Shown here piece by piece: positions 16,777 to 26,277 of a DNA stretch of 64,000 nt. Numbering within the stretch: the first letter of the stretch is position 1; each line of letters opens with the position of its first letter. The DNA is from Hyphomicrobiales bacterium (GTDB lineage: Bacteria; Pseudomonadota; Alphaproteobacteria; Rhizobiales; Rhizobiaceae). Both the position numbers and the translations under genes were made by a program. The stretch is taken from contig UCIA01000009.1 of assembly GCA_900472295.1 (NCBI GenBank), forward strand, positions 57,386 to 121,385, written 5' to 3'. The notes below the pieces were generated by a model that was not told where the DNA came from, searched no databases, and saw only the letters and a list, made by a program, of their open reading frames with translations.

Positions 16777-19700
16777 ATGTCCCGTTTTTTCATCGACCGC
16801 CCTGTCTTCGCGTGGGTTATCGCGATCACCATCATGCTGGCGGGCGCGCTGTCGATCACCACGCTTTCGGTCGCGCAATATCCGCAGATCGCGCCGACCA
16901 CCGTGCGCATCACCGCGTCCTATCCGGGCGCCGACGCGCAGACCGTGGAGAACTCGGTGACCAAGGTCATCGAGCAAGGCATGACCGGCATCGACAATCT
17001 CGACTATGTCGCGTCGACCTCGACGGCGACCGGGCAGGCATCGATCTCGCTGACTTTCACCAACCGGGCCAACCCTGATGTCGCGCAGATGCAGGTCCAG
17101 AACAAGCTGCAGCTGGTGACGGCGCAATTGCCGCAAGTGGTGCAGAACACCGGCATCACCGTGGCCAAGTCGACATCGAGTTTCTTCATGGTGGTCGGCT
17201 TCGTTTCCACCGACCGCAAGCTGACGCCCAGCGACCTGGCCGACTATATCGACACCAATCTCAACGACACGCTGAAGCGTGTTGAAGGTGTCGGCGACAC
17301 CCAGCTGTTCGGCGCCCGCTATGCCATGCGCATCTGGGTCAATCCGGACGAACTGGCAAAATACCAGCTGATGGTGTCGGATGTCGCCGCCGCCATCCAG
17401 GCGCAGAACACGCAGGTTTCCGTCGGCCAGCTCGGCGCCTTGCCGCAGCGCGACGGCCAGCAGCTCAACGCGACGATCACCGCCGGCAGCCGCCTGCAGT
17501 CGCCGCAGCAGTTTGAAGCGATCATCCTGAAAAGCCGGCCCGACGGTAGCGTCGTAAAACTATCCGACGTCGCCAGGGTCGAACTCGGCGCCGAAAGCTA
17601 CACGACATCAGGCGTGTTCAACGGCATGCCGGCGGCGGGCATCGGCATCAGCCTGGCGGGCGACGCCAACGCCATGGATACCGCCGCCGCCGTCCAGTCG
17701 ACGATTGACGGCTTGCGCGGCACGCTGCCGCCCAATGTCGAGGTGACCTATCCCTACGACACGACGCCCTTCGTCAGGCTCTCCATCGAACAGGTCGTCA
17801 TCACGCTGTTCGAGGCGATCGTGCTGGTCTTTGTCGTCATGTTCGTCTTCCTGCAGAACATCCGCGCGACGCTCATCCCGACGCTCGCGGTTCCCGTCGT
17901 GCTGCTTGGCACATTCGGCGTGCTTGCGATCTTCGGCTATTCGATCAACACACTGACGATGTTCGGCATGGTGCTGGCCATCGGGCTGCTGGTCGACGAT
18001 GCGATTGTGGTGGTCGAAAATGTCGAGCGCGTCATGGAGGAAGAAGGCCTCTCGCCGCGCGAGGCGACGATCAAATCGATGCAGGAGATTACCGGCGCCC
18101 TGATCGGCATCGCCACGGTGCTGTCGGCGGTGTTCGTGCCGATGGCGTTCTTCTCCGGCTCGGTCGGCGTCATTTACCGCCAGTTCGCGGTGACCATCGT
18201 GTCGGCGATGATCCTGTCGGTGATCGTCGCCCTGATCCTGACGCCGGCACTCTGCGCCACCATCCTGAAGAAGCCCGCGCATGGAGCGCGGCAGCGTGGT
18301 GTCTTCGGGATATTCAACCGCGGCTTTGAGCGCGGCACGCAACTCTACCAGCGCGGCATCCATGGCATGATCCGGCGCTCCGTCGTCTTTCTCGCCGTCT
18401 TCGTGCTGATCGCCGTCGCTGTCGGCTATCTCTTCAACCGCCTGCCAAGCTCTTTCATTCCTGAGGAAGACCAGGGACGGCTGATCACGACGATCCAGCT
18501 GCCTCCAGGTGCCACCGCCGACCGGACGAGACGGGTTCTCGATCAGGTCATGACCTACTTCAACACGCAGGAGAAGGATTACGTCGACGGTGTTTTCGGC
18601 AGCGTCGGCTTCAACTTCAGCGGCCAGGGCCAGAACGTCGCCATCGCCTTTGTCGATCTGAAGGATTTTGACCAGCGCACGACGCCGCAATCAAGCGCAC
18701 GCGCGATTGCCGGAAGGGCGATGGGCGCCTTCTCGAAAATAAAGGACGGGCGGGTGATCGCGCTGGCGCCGCCTGCGGTTCCCGGCTTCGGCGCTTCCGC
18801 CGGTTTCGACCTGTTCATCAAGGACACTGGCGGGGCAGGACATGAGGCGCTGATGGCGGCGCGCAACCAGATGCTGGGCATGGCGGCGCAAAGTCCGGTG
18901 CTCTCCGGAACAAGGCCGAATGGCCTGGACGACACGCCGCAATATGCCATCACCATCGACCAGGAAAAGGCGAGCGCACTGAACCTCAGCCTGTCCGACA
19001 TCAACGACACCATGTCGACCGCCTGGGGCGGCACCTATGTGAACGACTTTATCGACCGCGGCCGCGTCAAGCGCGTCTACGTTCAGTCGGACCGCGACTT
19101 CCGCATGCAGCCGGACGATTTCGATCGCTGGTATGTACGCAACTCCGACGGCGCCATGGTGCCGTTCTCGGCCTTCGCCACCGGCAAATGGACTTTCGGC
19201 TCGCCGCGCCTTGAGCGATACAACGGCGCGTCGGCGGTGGCGCTGCAGGGATCGGCGGCATTGGGGGCGAGCTCCGGCGATGCCATGAACGAGGTCAACC
19301 AGCTGATGACGCGGCTGCCGCAAGGTTTCAGCCACGAATGGACGAGCCTCTCGGCGCAGGAAAAGCTCTCGGGCAGCCAGGCCATACAGCTCTATGCGAT
19401 ATCCATACTCGTGGTTTTCCTGGCGCTTGCCGCGCTCTATGAAAGCTGGTCGATCCCCTTCGCGGTCATGCTGGCGGTGCCGATCGGCATATTCGGCGCG
19501 CTGGCCGCGGCAACGCTGTTCGGCCAGTCCAACGACGTCTATTTCAAGGTCGGCCTGCTGACGACGATCGGTCTCGCTGCCAAGAACGCTATCCTGATCG
19601 TCGAATTCGCCATCGAGCAGCAGAAGGCTGGCAAGGAACTGGTGGCGGCGACGCTCGAAGCCGCCCGTCAGCGGCTGCGGCCGATCCTGATGACCTCGCT

Positions 19701-19917
19701 GGCTTTCATTCTCGGCGTGCTGCCGCTGGCGATCGCGCAGGGGCCGGGTTCCGGCAGCCAGAATTCGATCGGCATCGGCGTCATGGGCGGGATGATTTCC
19801 GCCACCGTGCTTGGCGTGCTGTTTATCCCGCTGCTCTTCGTCACCACCCGCAGACTGTTCAAGCCGGCGGGGAAAGCCGGCCATGTCGACGGGCAGCCGG
19901 CGCTGGCCGACCGCTGA
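16777..19917 (+). CDS. RND multidrug efflux pump, inner-membrane subunit (AcrB/MexB family, HAE1)
   Basis: 1046 residues, the normal length of HAE1 pumps. It opens with [17 protein letters not shown], the family N-terminus, and has the large periplasmic loops after helices 1 and 7. Helix 4 carries the proton-relay aspartate pair in [21 protein letters not shown], and the lysine helix shows [12 protein letters not shown]. The porter-domain start [14 protein letters not shown] is conserved. It exports amphipathic drugs and plant compounds using proton influx. It follows its adaptor by nine bases and is closed by a strong terminator, so the operon is just these two genes. The response regulator and kinase encoded divergently are the likely controllers. 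Confidence 0.93.
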   Translation: MSRFFIDRPVFAWVIAITIMLAGALSITTLSVAQYPQIAPTTVRITASYPGADAQTVENSVTKVIEQGMTGIDNLDYVASTSTATGQASISLTFTNRANPDVAQMQVQNKLQLVTAQLPQVVQNTGITVAKSTSSFFMVVGFVSTDRKLTPSDLADYIDTNLNDTLKRVEGVGDTQLFGARYAMRIWVNPDELAKYQLMVSDVAAAIQAQNTQVSVGQLGALPQRDGQQLNATITAGSRLQSPQQFEAIILKSRPDGSVVKLSDVARVELGAESYTTSGVFNGMPAAGIGISLAGDANAMDTAAAVQSTIDGLRGTLPPNVEVTYPYDTTPFVRLSIEQVVITLFEAIVLVFVVMFVFLQNIRATLIPTLAVPVVLLGTFGVLAIFGYSINTLTMFGMVLAIGLLVDDAIVVVENVERVMEEEGLSPREATIKSMQEITGALIGIATVLSAVFVPMAFFSGSVGVIYRQFAVTIVSAMILSVIVALILTPALCATILKKPAHGARQRGVFGIFNRGFERGTQLYQRGIHGMIRRSVVFLAVFVLIAVAVGYLFNRLPSSFIPEEDQGRLITTIQLPPGATADRTRRVLDQVMTYFNTQEKDYVDGVFGSVGFNFSGQGQNVAIAFVDLKDFDQRTTPQSSARAIAGRAMGAFSKIKDGRVIALAPPAVPGFGASAGFDLFIKDTGGAGHEALMAARNQMLGMAAQSPVLSGTRPNGLDDTPQYAITIDQEKASALNLSLSDINDTMSTAWGGTYVNDFIDRGRVKRVYVQSDRDFRMQPDDFDRWYVRNSDGAMVPFSAFATGKWTFGSPRLERYNGASAVALQGSAALGASSGDAMNEVNQLMTRLPQGFSHEWTSLSAQEKLSGSQAIQLYAISILVVFLALAALYESWSIPFAVMLAVPIGIFGALAAATLFGQSNDVYFKVGLLTTIGLAAKNAILIVEFAIEQQKAGKELVAATLEAARQRLRPILMTSLAFILGVLPLAIAQGPGSGSQNSIGIGVMGGMISATVLGVLFIPLLFVTTRRLFKPAGKAGHVDGQPALADR

Positions 19918-19947
19918 CCCGGCAATCTCTTCTCAACGCAGCTTATG

Positions 19948-19985
19948 TGCCTTGGTGCGTCCGCCGGACGCACCAAGGCATTTTC
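19948..19985 (+). terminator. Rho-independent terminator of the RND operon
   Basis: A perfect 15-bp stem (19948-19962 with 19966-19980), three-base loop GCC, then TTTTC. It begins 31 bases after the pump stop codon. The long symmetric stem is unusual for this GC-rich genome and could also act as a barrier to readthrough. Confidence 0.85.
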
Positions 19986-20316
19986 GATTCCTGGGCTGCG
20001 GCGCCGGGCGCTGCGTTTGCTGCCGTTCATCCGATGGACCCGACACGGATTGCGAAGTCGCCGGCGAGGACAAATGTCATCAGATATGCCAGAGCGACAG
20101 AAGTCCGAGACGGCGATACTCTCTGGTACATTTTCATACAAATTCAGTGGTTTCGGGCAAACACCTGCGACATGTCGAGCTTAGATTGCAGGGGTAAGCA
20201 GGAGGTCACATCACGATGATGTGATTGAAAGCCGACCAGTGTTTACCGGACGGAGTGAAATATTCCGTTTGTGGCGCTGATCGGTGGATCTGCTCAGTCA
20301 AAGAAAAGGAAATACC
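19986..20316. other. Intergenic stretch with no supported gene
   Basis: About 330 bases between the RND terminator and the small exported protein. Three overlapping short frames exist but have arginine-rich, low-quality translations and no ribosome site. The sequence from about 20095 is AT-richer and likely contains the promoter of the next gene; CGGAGTGAAATATTCCG near 20252 has short inverted ends. Nothing else is recognised. Confidence 0.4.
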
Positions 20317-20550
20317 ATGAATAAGCTTGCAACCGCCCTGATGATCCTCGTCGCAACGACCAGCATCTCGTTCGCCGCGAACCCGAATCCGGACCGTGAT
20401 CCGGCCAGCAGACTTACGGTCGCCGTCGACAGTCAGACCACTGCTTCCACCAGCCATGAGGCATCCCTGCCGCGCCACCTGATTACCAAGGACAACGTCC
20501 AGCAGCCCGGCACCCGCCTGGGTGAGCGCGCGCCCTGGGCCGGCAACTAA
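20317..20550 (+). CDS. Small exported protein of unknown function
   Basis: A 77-residue protein with a clear Sec signal peptide: MNKLATALMILVATTSISFA, cleavage probably after SFA (residue 20), leaving a mature peptide of about 57 residues rich in Pro, Asp, Ser and Thr with no cysteine. A very good AAAGGAAA ribosome site precedes the ATG at 20317. The mature part looks disordered (ANPNPDRDPASRLTV, ending LGERAPWAGN) and matches no family I recognise. It stands alone between two terminators, so it is a single-gene unit. Translation is well supported by the start signals; function is unknown. Confidence 0.7.
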   Translation: MNKLATALMILVATTSISFAANPNPDRDPASRLTVAVDSQTTASTSHEASLPRHLITKDNVQQPGTRLGERAPWAGN

Positions 20551-20578
20551 GACAGGAACCTCGCAATGTGGCTCGAGA

Positions 20579-20604
20579 GGCGGCGCAAGGAAGATTGCGC
20601 CGCC
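20579..20604. terminator. Hairpin between convergent genes
   Basis: GGCGGCGCAA at 20579-20588 pairs exactly with TTGCGCCGCC at 20595-20604 around a six-base loop, followed on the plus strand by GCGGCTTTG. It lies between the small exported protein and the PhnM-like gene, ten bases before the latter's stop, so it could terminate both. The T tract is weak. Confidence 0.55.
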
Positions 20605-20613
20605 GCGGCTTTG

Positions 20614-21774
20614 TCAGCGCCGGCCCAGCGTGCCGTCACTGTAGACCACGCGACCGGCACGGAATGTCGCCCGCACCCGCGCCACTGGCCGGCGATCGGC
20701 AACGACGAGATCGGCGAGCAGTCCCGGCTCGATGGCGCCGCGATCGGCAAGGCCTAGCGCCGTCGCCGGATTGGTGCTGGTCAGCGCCGCCGCCGTCACC
20801 AGCCCGCCGTCGCGCAGCTCAGACAGGCCAAGCACGGCCGGCAGGATCGAGGCCGGATGATAGTCGCTGGCCAGCATGTCGAGCAGCCCGGCTTCGTATC
20901 CCTGGCGTGCCGAAAGATTGCCGGAATAGGATTGGCCGCGCAGCGCGTTGGGCGCGCCCATCACGGTATGCATGCCAAGCCTCCTGGCTTCCTCAGCCGC
21001 TTCCAGGGTCACCGGGAATTCGCTCAGCGTGGCGCCGAGGCCATGCACCAGTTCCACCTTCTCCAGCGTGTCGTCGTCATGCGAGGCAAGCGCGACGCCA
21101 TTAGCCCGCGCGCGCGCTGACAGGTCCTGCAGTGCGTTCAGCACATCGCCCTGGCCTTCGCGGCCGGCCATGCGATGGCCGACGACCTCTGACGCCTGGG
21201 CAACCGACATGCCGCGCTCCTTGGCGATGCGGGCGATGTAGAGTTCGACGTCGCGATCCTGGCCTTGTCCGGGCGTGTGGTCCATCAGTGAGATCAGATG
21301 CAGCCTGCCGGCATCCATCAGCTTCTGCAGCATGGCAACGGCCGGCGTGAAGGTGACTTCGAAGCGGGCATGGATGCGGTGATCGACCAGCAGATGGTCC
21401 TTCATTCCGGCAATGGTGTCGATGATCGCCGATGTGTGCTCTTCCGAGCGCGCCACGCCACTGGTGATGCTGGCGCCGATGAAGGAGAGGGCGGCATAGG
21501 CGGTGGTGACGCCGCAGGAGGCCAGCTTCTTGTCGAGTTCGGCAATGCCGATCTGCATCGGCACATGCACGCCGAGGCGCGGCTCGACTTCCTTCTCCAC
21601 CATGTCGCCATGCATGTCGATGAAGCCCGGCAGGAGCAGGCGGCCGCCGCCCGATATATCGGCGTTCTCGACAGGCTCGTCACGGATCTCGGCGATCCGG
21701 CCGTTTTCGATGCGGATGGCGCCGTTCGGGATGACGCGGTCGCGCAGGATAATTTCGAATTCACTTAGCCACAT
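20614..21774 (-). CDS. Orphan PhnM-like amidohydrolase
   Basis: 386 residues, co-linear with PhnM, the C-P lyase pathway amidohydrolase that releases pyrophosphate from alpha-D-ribose 1-methylphosphonate 5-triphosphate. Diagnostic segments: GGGRLLLPGFIDMHGDMVEKEVEPR, TTAYAALSFIG, LISLMDHTPGQGQ, VALASHDDDTLEKV, LSEFPVTLEAAEEARRLGM, GAPNALRGQSYSGNLSA and LASDYHPASIL. The first metal motif reads HGD where E. coli PhnM has HTD. No phnG-L genes lie in the window, and the neighbours are a lactone-oxidase operon. It may belong to C-P lyase genes elsewhere, or be a repurposed hydrolase of a related substrate. It is divergent from the oxidase operon across 293 bases with repeated operator-like elements. 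The ATG at 21774 has only a weak AAGAGA site. Confidence 0.8.
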   Translation of the reverse strand: MWLSEFEIILRDRVIPNGAIRIENGRIAEIRDEPVENADISGGGRLLLPGFIDMHGDMVEKEVEPRLGVHVPMQIGIAELDKKLASCGVTTAYAALSFIGASITSGVARSEEHTSAIIDTIAGMKDHLLVDHRIHARFEVTFTPAVAMLQKLMDAGRLHLISLMDHTPGQGQDRDVELYIARIAKERGMSVAQASEVVGHRMAGREGQGDVLNALQDLSARARANGVALASHDDDTLEKVELVHGLGATLSEFPVTLEAAEEARRLGMHTVMGAPNALRGQSYSGNLSARQGYEAGLLDMLASDYHPASILPAVLGLSELRDGGLVTAAALTSTNPATALGLADRGAIEPGLLADLVVADRRPVARVRATFRAGRVVYSDGTLGRR

Positions 21775-21891
21775 ACGATTTCTCTTCGGGGGACAGACGG
21801 TTCAGGGTGGGGTTTCGGTCGACAAGACCTGCGGGTCCCATAACAGCTGCTTGCCCCCGAAAAATGACAGTCGGTGACACATCAAAGAAAA

Positions 21892-22014
21892 GTCATGAGC
21901 CATGACCTTCACCGCCGCTTTCCCTTCGAGCCGGCTTTGGTTTTGCTGCTCGATTGCCAGCTTGACAGAAAGCTGACAATGTATCATATCCAAAAAGCTG
22001 ACTATGTATCATAT
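21892..22014. promoter_or_regulatory. Divergent control region with paired 21-bp direct repeats
   Basis: Two direct repeats, 21969-21989 and 21994-22014, share 20 of 21 bases (AAAGCTGAC, one variable base, then ATGTATCATAT family) with a 25-base period. They start two bases after a perfect TTGACA at 21962-21967. A separate palindrome GTCATGAGCCATGAC lies at 21892-21906. The region separates the PhnM-like gene from the lactone-oxidase operon, so the repeats are likely binding sites for a regulator of one or both. No regulator gene is adjacent. Confidence 0.55.
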
Positions 22015-22067
22015 TATTCCGCGTTACGAGCAAGACCGGTAAAGCCGGCCGTCCCAGGGAGGCGATT

Positions 22068-23357
22068 GTGGGAGAGGCTATCAGCCAGTGGAGCAATTGG
22101 TCGGGCTATGTCACGGCCAGGCCGCAGGCTTATGCCGAACCGCAGACTCTCGATGAACTGAGTGGTGCTATTCGCAACGCGCCGGGACCGGTTCGCTTTG
22201 TCGGCACCGGACATTCCTTCACGCCCCTGGTCAAGAATGACGGCACCATGCTGTCGCTCGACCGCTTCGAGGGCCTGAAGGCGCACGATCCCGAAAAACT
22301 GACGGCGCGGGTCGGCGCCGGCACCAAGATCGGCGCGCTGGCCAAGCTGTTGCACGGTGTCGGCCAGGCGCTGCCGAATATGGGCGACATCGACAAGCAG
22401 GCGTTTGGCGGGGCGCTGGGCACTGCTACTCACGGTTCGGGCATCACGCTCGGCGCCTATCATACGCAGCTCGAGGCGATGCAGATCGTCGACGGACGCG
22501 GCGCGGTGAAGGAGTTCGACCGCGCCAAAAGCCCCGACATGATTGAAGCCATGGGTGCCTCGCTCGGCGCCTTCGGTGCGGTCACCGAAGTGACGATCCG
22601 CAACGTGGCGAGTTACCGGATGCGGCATCGCCGCTGGACGGCGCCGATCGGCGAGGTGCTGTCGCAATTCGAGGCCACGATGACGGCGCATCGTTCGGCC
22701 GAATTCTACTACGTGCCGTTTTCCGGCCAGGCGCTGCTGATCGCCAGCGACATCACCGAGGCGCCGGTGACGGTGCGCCCGCCGACGGAAGACGATGACG
22801 CGGTGACGACCCTGAGGCGGCTGCGCGACTATCTCAGCTGGTTCCCCTGGCTGCGCCGCCGTCTGATCGGCTCGGCTTTCGCCAAAGTGCCACCCGAAGA
22901 CTATGTCGAGGACTGGCTGAAGGTTTTTACCTCCGAGCGCAACGTCAAGTTCAACGAGATGGAATACCACCTTCCGTTTGAGGAAGGTGCGGCAGCACTG
23001 AGCGAAATCATTGCACTGCTCGAGACGCGGTTTCCCGACGTCTACTTTCCGATGGAAGTCCGCGTCGTCGCGCCCGACAACATCTGGCTGAGCCCCTTCT
23101 ACAAGCGCCCGACCTGTTCGATCGCCATCCACCACGGCGTCGAGCGCGACCCGATGGCCTACTTCAACGCCGCCGAGCCGATCTTCAGGAAGCGCGGCGG
23201 CCGCCCGCATTGGGGCAAGATGCACAGCCTGACCGCCAAAGAGTTGAGCGCTCTCTATCCGCGCTGGAACGACGCCATGGCGGCTCGCCGCGAGATGGAC
23301 CCGGACAACCGTTTCGTCTCGCCCTACATGGCCAGGCTGCTCGGCGTCACGGCATGA
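22068..23357 (+). CDS. FAD-linked sugar-lactone oxidase (ALO/gulonolactone oxidase family)
   Basis: 429 residues of the vanillyl-alcohol-oxidase fold. The N-terminal FAD domain has GPVRFVGTGHSFTPL, MGDIDKQAFGGALGTATHGSG and GAVTEVTIRNV; the C-terminal domain is of the D-arabinono-1,4-lactone oxidase type and carries PHWGKMHSL and the closing DPDNRFVSPYMARLLG. Such enzymes oxidise aldonolactones or alditols at C2 using oxygen or an acceptor. Translation begins at GTG 22068 after an excellent AGGGAGG site. The stop overlaps the start of the PLP enzyme gene by four bases, making it the first gene of a tightly coupled operon. The usual covalent-flavin histidine cannot be judged with certainty. 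The substrate is unknown. Confidence 0.82.
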   Translation: MGEAISQWSNWSGYVTARPQAYAEPQTLDELSGAIRNAPGPVRFVGTGHSFTPLVKNDGTMLSLDRFEGLKAHDPEKLTARVGAGTKIGALAKLLHGVGQALPNMGDIDKQAFGGALGTATHGSGITLGAYHTQLEAMQIVDGRGAVKEFDRAKSPDMIEAMGASLGAFGAVTEVTIRNVASYRMRHRRWTAPIGEVLSQFEATMTAHRSAEFYYVPFSGQALLIASDITEAPVTVRPPTEDDDAVTTLRRLRDYLSWFPWLRRRLIGSAFAKVPPEDYVEDWLKVFTSERNVKFNEMEYHLPFEEGAAALSEIIALLETRFPDVYFPMEVRVVAPDNIWLSPFYKRPTCSIAIHHGVERDPMAYFNAAEPIFRKRGGRPHWGKMHSLTAKELSALYPRWNDAMAARREMDPDNRFVSPYMARLLGVTA

Positions 23358-24526
23358 GTCTAGCTGACGCCTATTTCACCGAACTCTCCGATGCGCTCAG
23401 GGCCGCAGAAATCCACCAGCCTTGCCTGGTGCTCGATCTCGACCGGCTCGATCACAACATCGCTGCGATCAAGGCGAAGTTCGCCACCGGCCTCGACCTG
23501 CGCCTTGTCGACAAGTCGCTGCCCTGCCTGCCGCTCATCGAACACATACGCGCGGCGTTTGCGACCGACAGGCTGATGACCTTCCATCTGCCGGTCAGCG
23601 CCGAAATGCTGAGGGCCTTTGCCGATGTCGATCTGCTGCTGGGCAAACCGATGCCGGTTGCCGGCGCCAGGCACGCGCTGACCAAAGGCGTCCTCGCAGG
23701 TCTTGGCGAAGCGACGTCGCGCATCGTCTGGCTGATCGACACCGAGGAGCGGCTGGCCGCCTATGGCGCGCTCGCCGCCGAGCTCGGCCGCGAGCTGCGC
23801 ATCTGCTTCGAGGTCGATGTCGGGCTGCACCGCGGCGGCATCAGCGATCCGGATGCGCTGGCGCGGGCGGTTGCCGTGCTGGCAAATTATCCACGGCTGA
23901 AATGCGAAGGCGTCATGGCCTACGAGGCGCATATCGGCCACATTCCCAAACTGCTGGGAGGACCGACCACAGCGCGGGCCAAAGCGGTCAGCCTGTTTCG
24001 CCAATATGTTGCCTGCCTCGCGCCCGACCAGCGCAGGATCCTCAACCTTGGCGGCAGTAGCACCGCTCTGCTCTACGACAGCTGGGTCGGCGCCAATGAA
24101 CTGTCCATCGGATCGGCCTTTGTGCTGCCGACCGATTTCGATGTGCCCAGCCTCAGCCAGTTGCTGCCTGCCGCCTTCATCGCGACACCGATCCTGAAGG
24201 TGGTCGATGTCCAGGTGCCGGGCCTCGATGAGCGCTCCTGGCTGCTCAAAAAGCTAGGCCTGGCGCCGCGCCGCGGCTGTTTTCTCTATGGCGGCAAATG
24301 GATGGCCAAGCCGGTTTATCCCAGAGGGATGAAGACCGACAAGACGTTCGGCTTCTCGACCAATCAGCAATTTTTCGCGTTGCCTGACGATGCTGATGTC
24401 GGGCCCGACGACTACGCCTTCCTGCGTCCGACGCAGAGCGAATTCGTGTTGCAGCAGTTCGGTTCGATCCAGGTTTATTCCGGCGGGAAATTCGTCGAGC
24501 AATGGGCCGCGCTGCCGTTTTCGTGA
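23354..24526 (+). CDS. PLP enzyme of the alanine-racemase / D-threonine-aldolase-like family
   Basis: 390 residues. The N-terminal TIM-barrel of the alanine-racemase type shows PCLVLDLDRLDHNIAAI and LRLVDKSLPCLPL, whose lysine is the candidate PLP-binding residue; later come CFEVDVGLHRGG, VMAYEAHIGH and ILNLGGSSTALLYD. This group includes D-threonine aldolase, D-serine dehydratase and uncharacterised deaminases or aldolases. It overlaps the lactone oxidase by ATGA and is followed after 22 bases by an aldehyde dehydrogenase. An aldolase feeding an aldehyde to the next enzyme would make biochemical sense, but this is inference; no clear HxC or HxD metal pair of DSD1 enzymes was pinned down. Confidence 0.75.
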   Translation: MSLADAYFTELSDALRAAEIHQPCLVLDLDRLDHNIAAIKAKFATGLDLRLVDKSLPCLPLIEHIRAAFATDRLMTFHLPVSAEMLRAFADVDLLLGKPMPVAGARHALTKGVLAGLGEATSRIVWLIDTEERLAAYGALAAELGRELRICFEVDVGLHRGGISDPDALARAVAVLANYPRLKCEGVMAYEAHIGHIPKLLGGPTTARAKAVSLFRQYVACLAPDQRRILNLGGSSTALLYDSWVGANELSIGSAFVLPTDFDVPSLSQLLPAAFIATPILKVVDVQVPGLDERSWLLKKLGLAPRRGCFLYGGKWMAKPVYPRGMKTDKTFGFSTNQQFFALPDDADVGPDDYAFLRPTQSEFVLQQFGSIQVYSGGKFVEQWAALPFS

Positions 24527-24548
24527 AATCGAAGTGGAGGAAGATACG

Positions 24549-26261
24549 ATGGTCGCCAAGGCAATCAAAACCCAGCCCGTGCAGCCTGAATGGGCGGGAG
24601 AACTCGACCTCGCGCTCGCCGATCTCAACGCCAGGAAGGACGACTGGGCGCAGACATCGAATGGCGAGCGGATCGCCTTGTTGCGGCAGGTGAAGGATCA
24701 TATCCGTGAGGTCGCCGAAGCGTGGGTCAAGACCGCCACGCGTAAGAAGGGCATCCCGACCGGCTCACCGCTGGAAGGCGAGGAATGGCTGGCCGGTCCG
24801 GCGGCGCTGATGGATGGCTGCAACCAGTTCATCCACACGCTGAGCCTGATGGAGGGCAAGAAATTCCTCGACAGGCTGCCGGTCCGCACCTTGCCCAACG
24901 GACAGGTGGCAGTGACGGTGGTTCCGAATTCGCTCTGGGACAAGGTGCTGTTCACCGGGCTCAAGGCAGAGATCTGGATGCAGCCCGGCGTGACCAAGGC
25001 CGATCTGGCCGAGAACACCGCGTCGGCCTATGACGCGCCGCGCACCAGCCGCAAGGGCAAGATCGGGCTGGTGCTCGGCGCCGGCAATGTCGCCTCGATC
25101 GCGCCGCTCGACTGCCTGCACAAGCTGCTGGTCGAGCACCAGGTCGTCCTGCTCAAGATGAACCCGGTCAACGACTATCTCATCGATTTCCTGCGGCCGG
25201 CGTTGCGGCCATTGATCGAATTCGGCGCGCTGCGCATCGTGCGCGGCGGCGCCGATGTCGGCGCCTATCTGTGCAATCACGATCTTGTCGACGACATCCA
25301 TATCACCGGCGCCGCCGCCTCGCATGACGCCATCGTCTGGGGTCCTAGCGAGGAAGGCCGCAAGAACAAGGCGGCGGGTACGCCAAAGAACAAAAGGCGC
25401 ATCACCTCCGAGCTTGGCGGCGTGGCGCCGACGATCGTCGTTCCCGGCCCGTGGTCGGACGCCGACATCGCCTACCACGCCGAACTGATCGCCACGCAGA
25501 AGCTGAACAATTCCGGCTTCAACTGCATCGCCTGCCAGATGCTGGTCCTGCCCGAAGGCTGGGACAAATCCGATGCGCTCTTGGCAGCACTCGAAAAGGT
25601 GATGCGGAAGGCCCCGTCACGCCCGGCTTACTACCCGGGCGCCACCGAGCGCCTCACCGCCTTCGAGGCGCATGGCGACAGCGTTCAGAAATTCGAGCGG
25701 CCCGGCGGACCTGCCTGCGTGGTGGTGCCGTTCCGGCCGGGCACGGACGCCTATCTCGAAAATGCCGAAGTGTTCGCGCCGGCGCTCAGCGTCATGCGGC
25801 TGCCGTCCAGCAATGCCGAATCCTATCTGTGCGCCGCGGTCGCCTACGCCAATGAAAAACTGCACGGCACGCTGGCCGCCAACATCCTCATCCATCCCAG
25901 GACGATCGCCTACATAGGCCGGCCGCGCTTCGAGGAGATCGTTGCCGAACTGCGCTATGGCGGCATCGGCATCAATTCCTGGAGCGGTGTTCTCTTCGCG
26001 CTGCTGCGGCCGACCTGGGGCGCTTTCCCCGGCCACACGCTCGACGACGTGCAGAGCGGCATCGGTGTCGTCCACAACACGTATTTGTTCGACAGGCCCG
26101 AGCGCAGCGTGCTCGAAGCGCCGTTCCGCATCATGCCGAAGCCGGCGTGGTTCCTGACCCACAAAAGGGCACATATCGTCGGCCGGCTGATCACCGAATT
26201 CAATTACCGGCCGAGCCTCCTGAAACTGCCACGCATCATCTGGAACGCGCTGCGGGGATAG
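24549..26261 (+). CDS. Aldehyde dehydrogenase family protein
   Basis: 570 residues, longer than the usual 480-500. Visible family parts are LVLGAGNVASIAPLD in the nucleotide-binding domain, the ITSELGGVAP glutamate motif and a catalytic cysteine in NSGFNCIACQ; a C-terminal extension of about 80 residues follows GINSWSGVLFALLRPTWGAFPGH. The first 120 residues are also unlike ordinary ALDHs. It therefore belongs to a divergent ALDH subgroup. The ATG at 24549 is preceded by GGAGGAAG. NAD(P)-dependent oxidation of an aldehyde is expected. It is third of four genes in the operon, consistent with oxidation of an aldehyde made by the PLP enzyme upstream. Confidence 0.8.
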   Translation: MVAKAIKTQPVQPEWAGELDLALADLNARKDDWAQTSNGERIALLRQVKDHIREVAEAWVKTATRKKGIPTGSPLEGEEWLAGPAALMDGCNQFIHTLSLMEGKKFLDRLPVRTLPNGQVAVTVVPNSLWDKVLFTGLKAEIWMQPGVTKADLAENTASAYDAPRTSRKGKIGLVLGAGNVASIAPLDCLHKLLVEHQVVLLKMNPVNDYLIDFLRPALRPLIEFGALRIVRGGADVGAYLCNHDLVDDIHITGAAASHDAIVWGPSEEGRKNKAAGTPKNKRRITSELGGVAPTIVVPGPWSDADIAYHAELIATQKLNNSGFNCIACQMLVLPEGWDKSDALLAALEKVMRKAPSRPAYYPGATERLTAFEAHGDSVQKFERPGGPACVVVPFRPGTDAYLENAEVFAPALSVMRLPSSNAESYLCAAVAYANEKLHGTLAANILIHPRTIAYIGRPRFEEIVAELRYGGIGINSWSGVLFALLRPTWGAFPGHTLDDVQSGIGVVHNTYLFDRPERSVLEAPFRIMPKPAWFLTHKRAHIVGRLITEFNYRPSLLKLPRIIWNALRG

Positions 26262-26277
26262 CGGCATAGGAAAGCAA

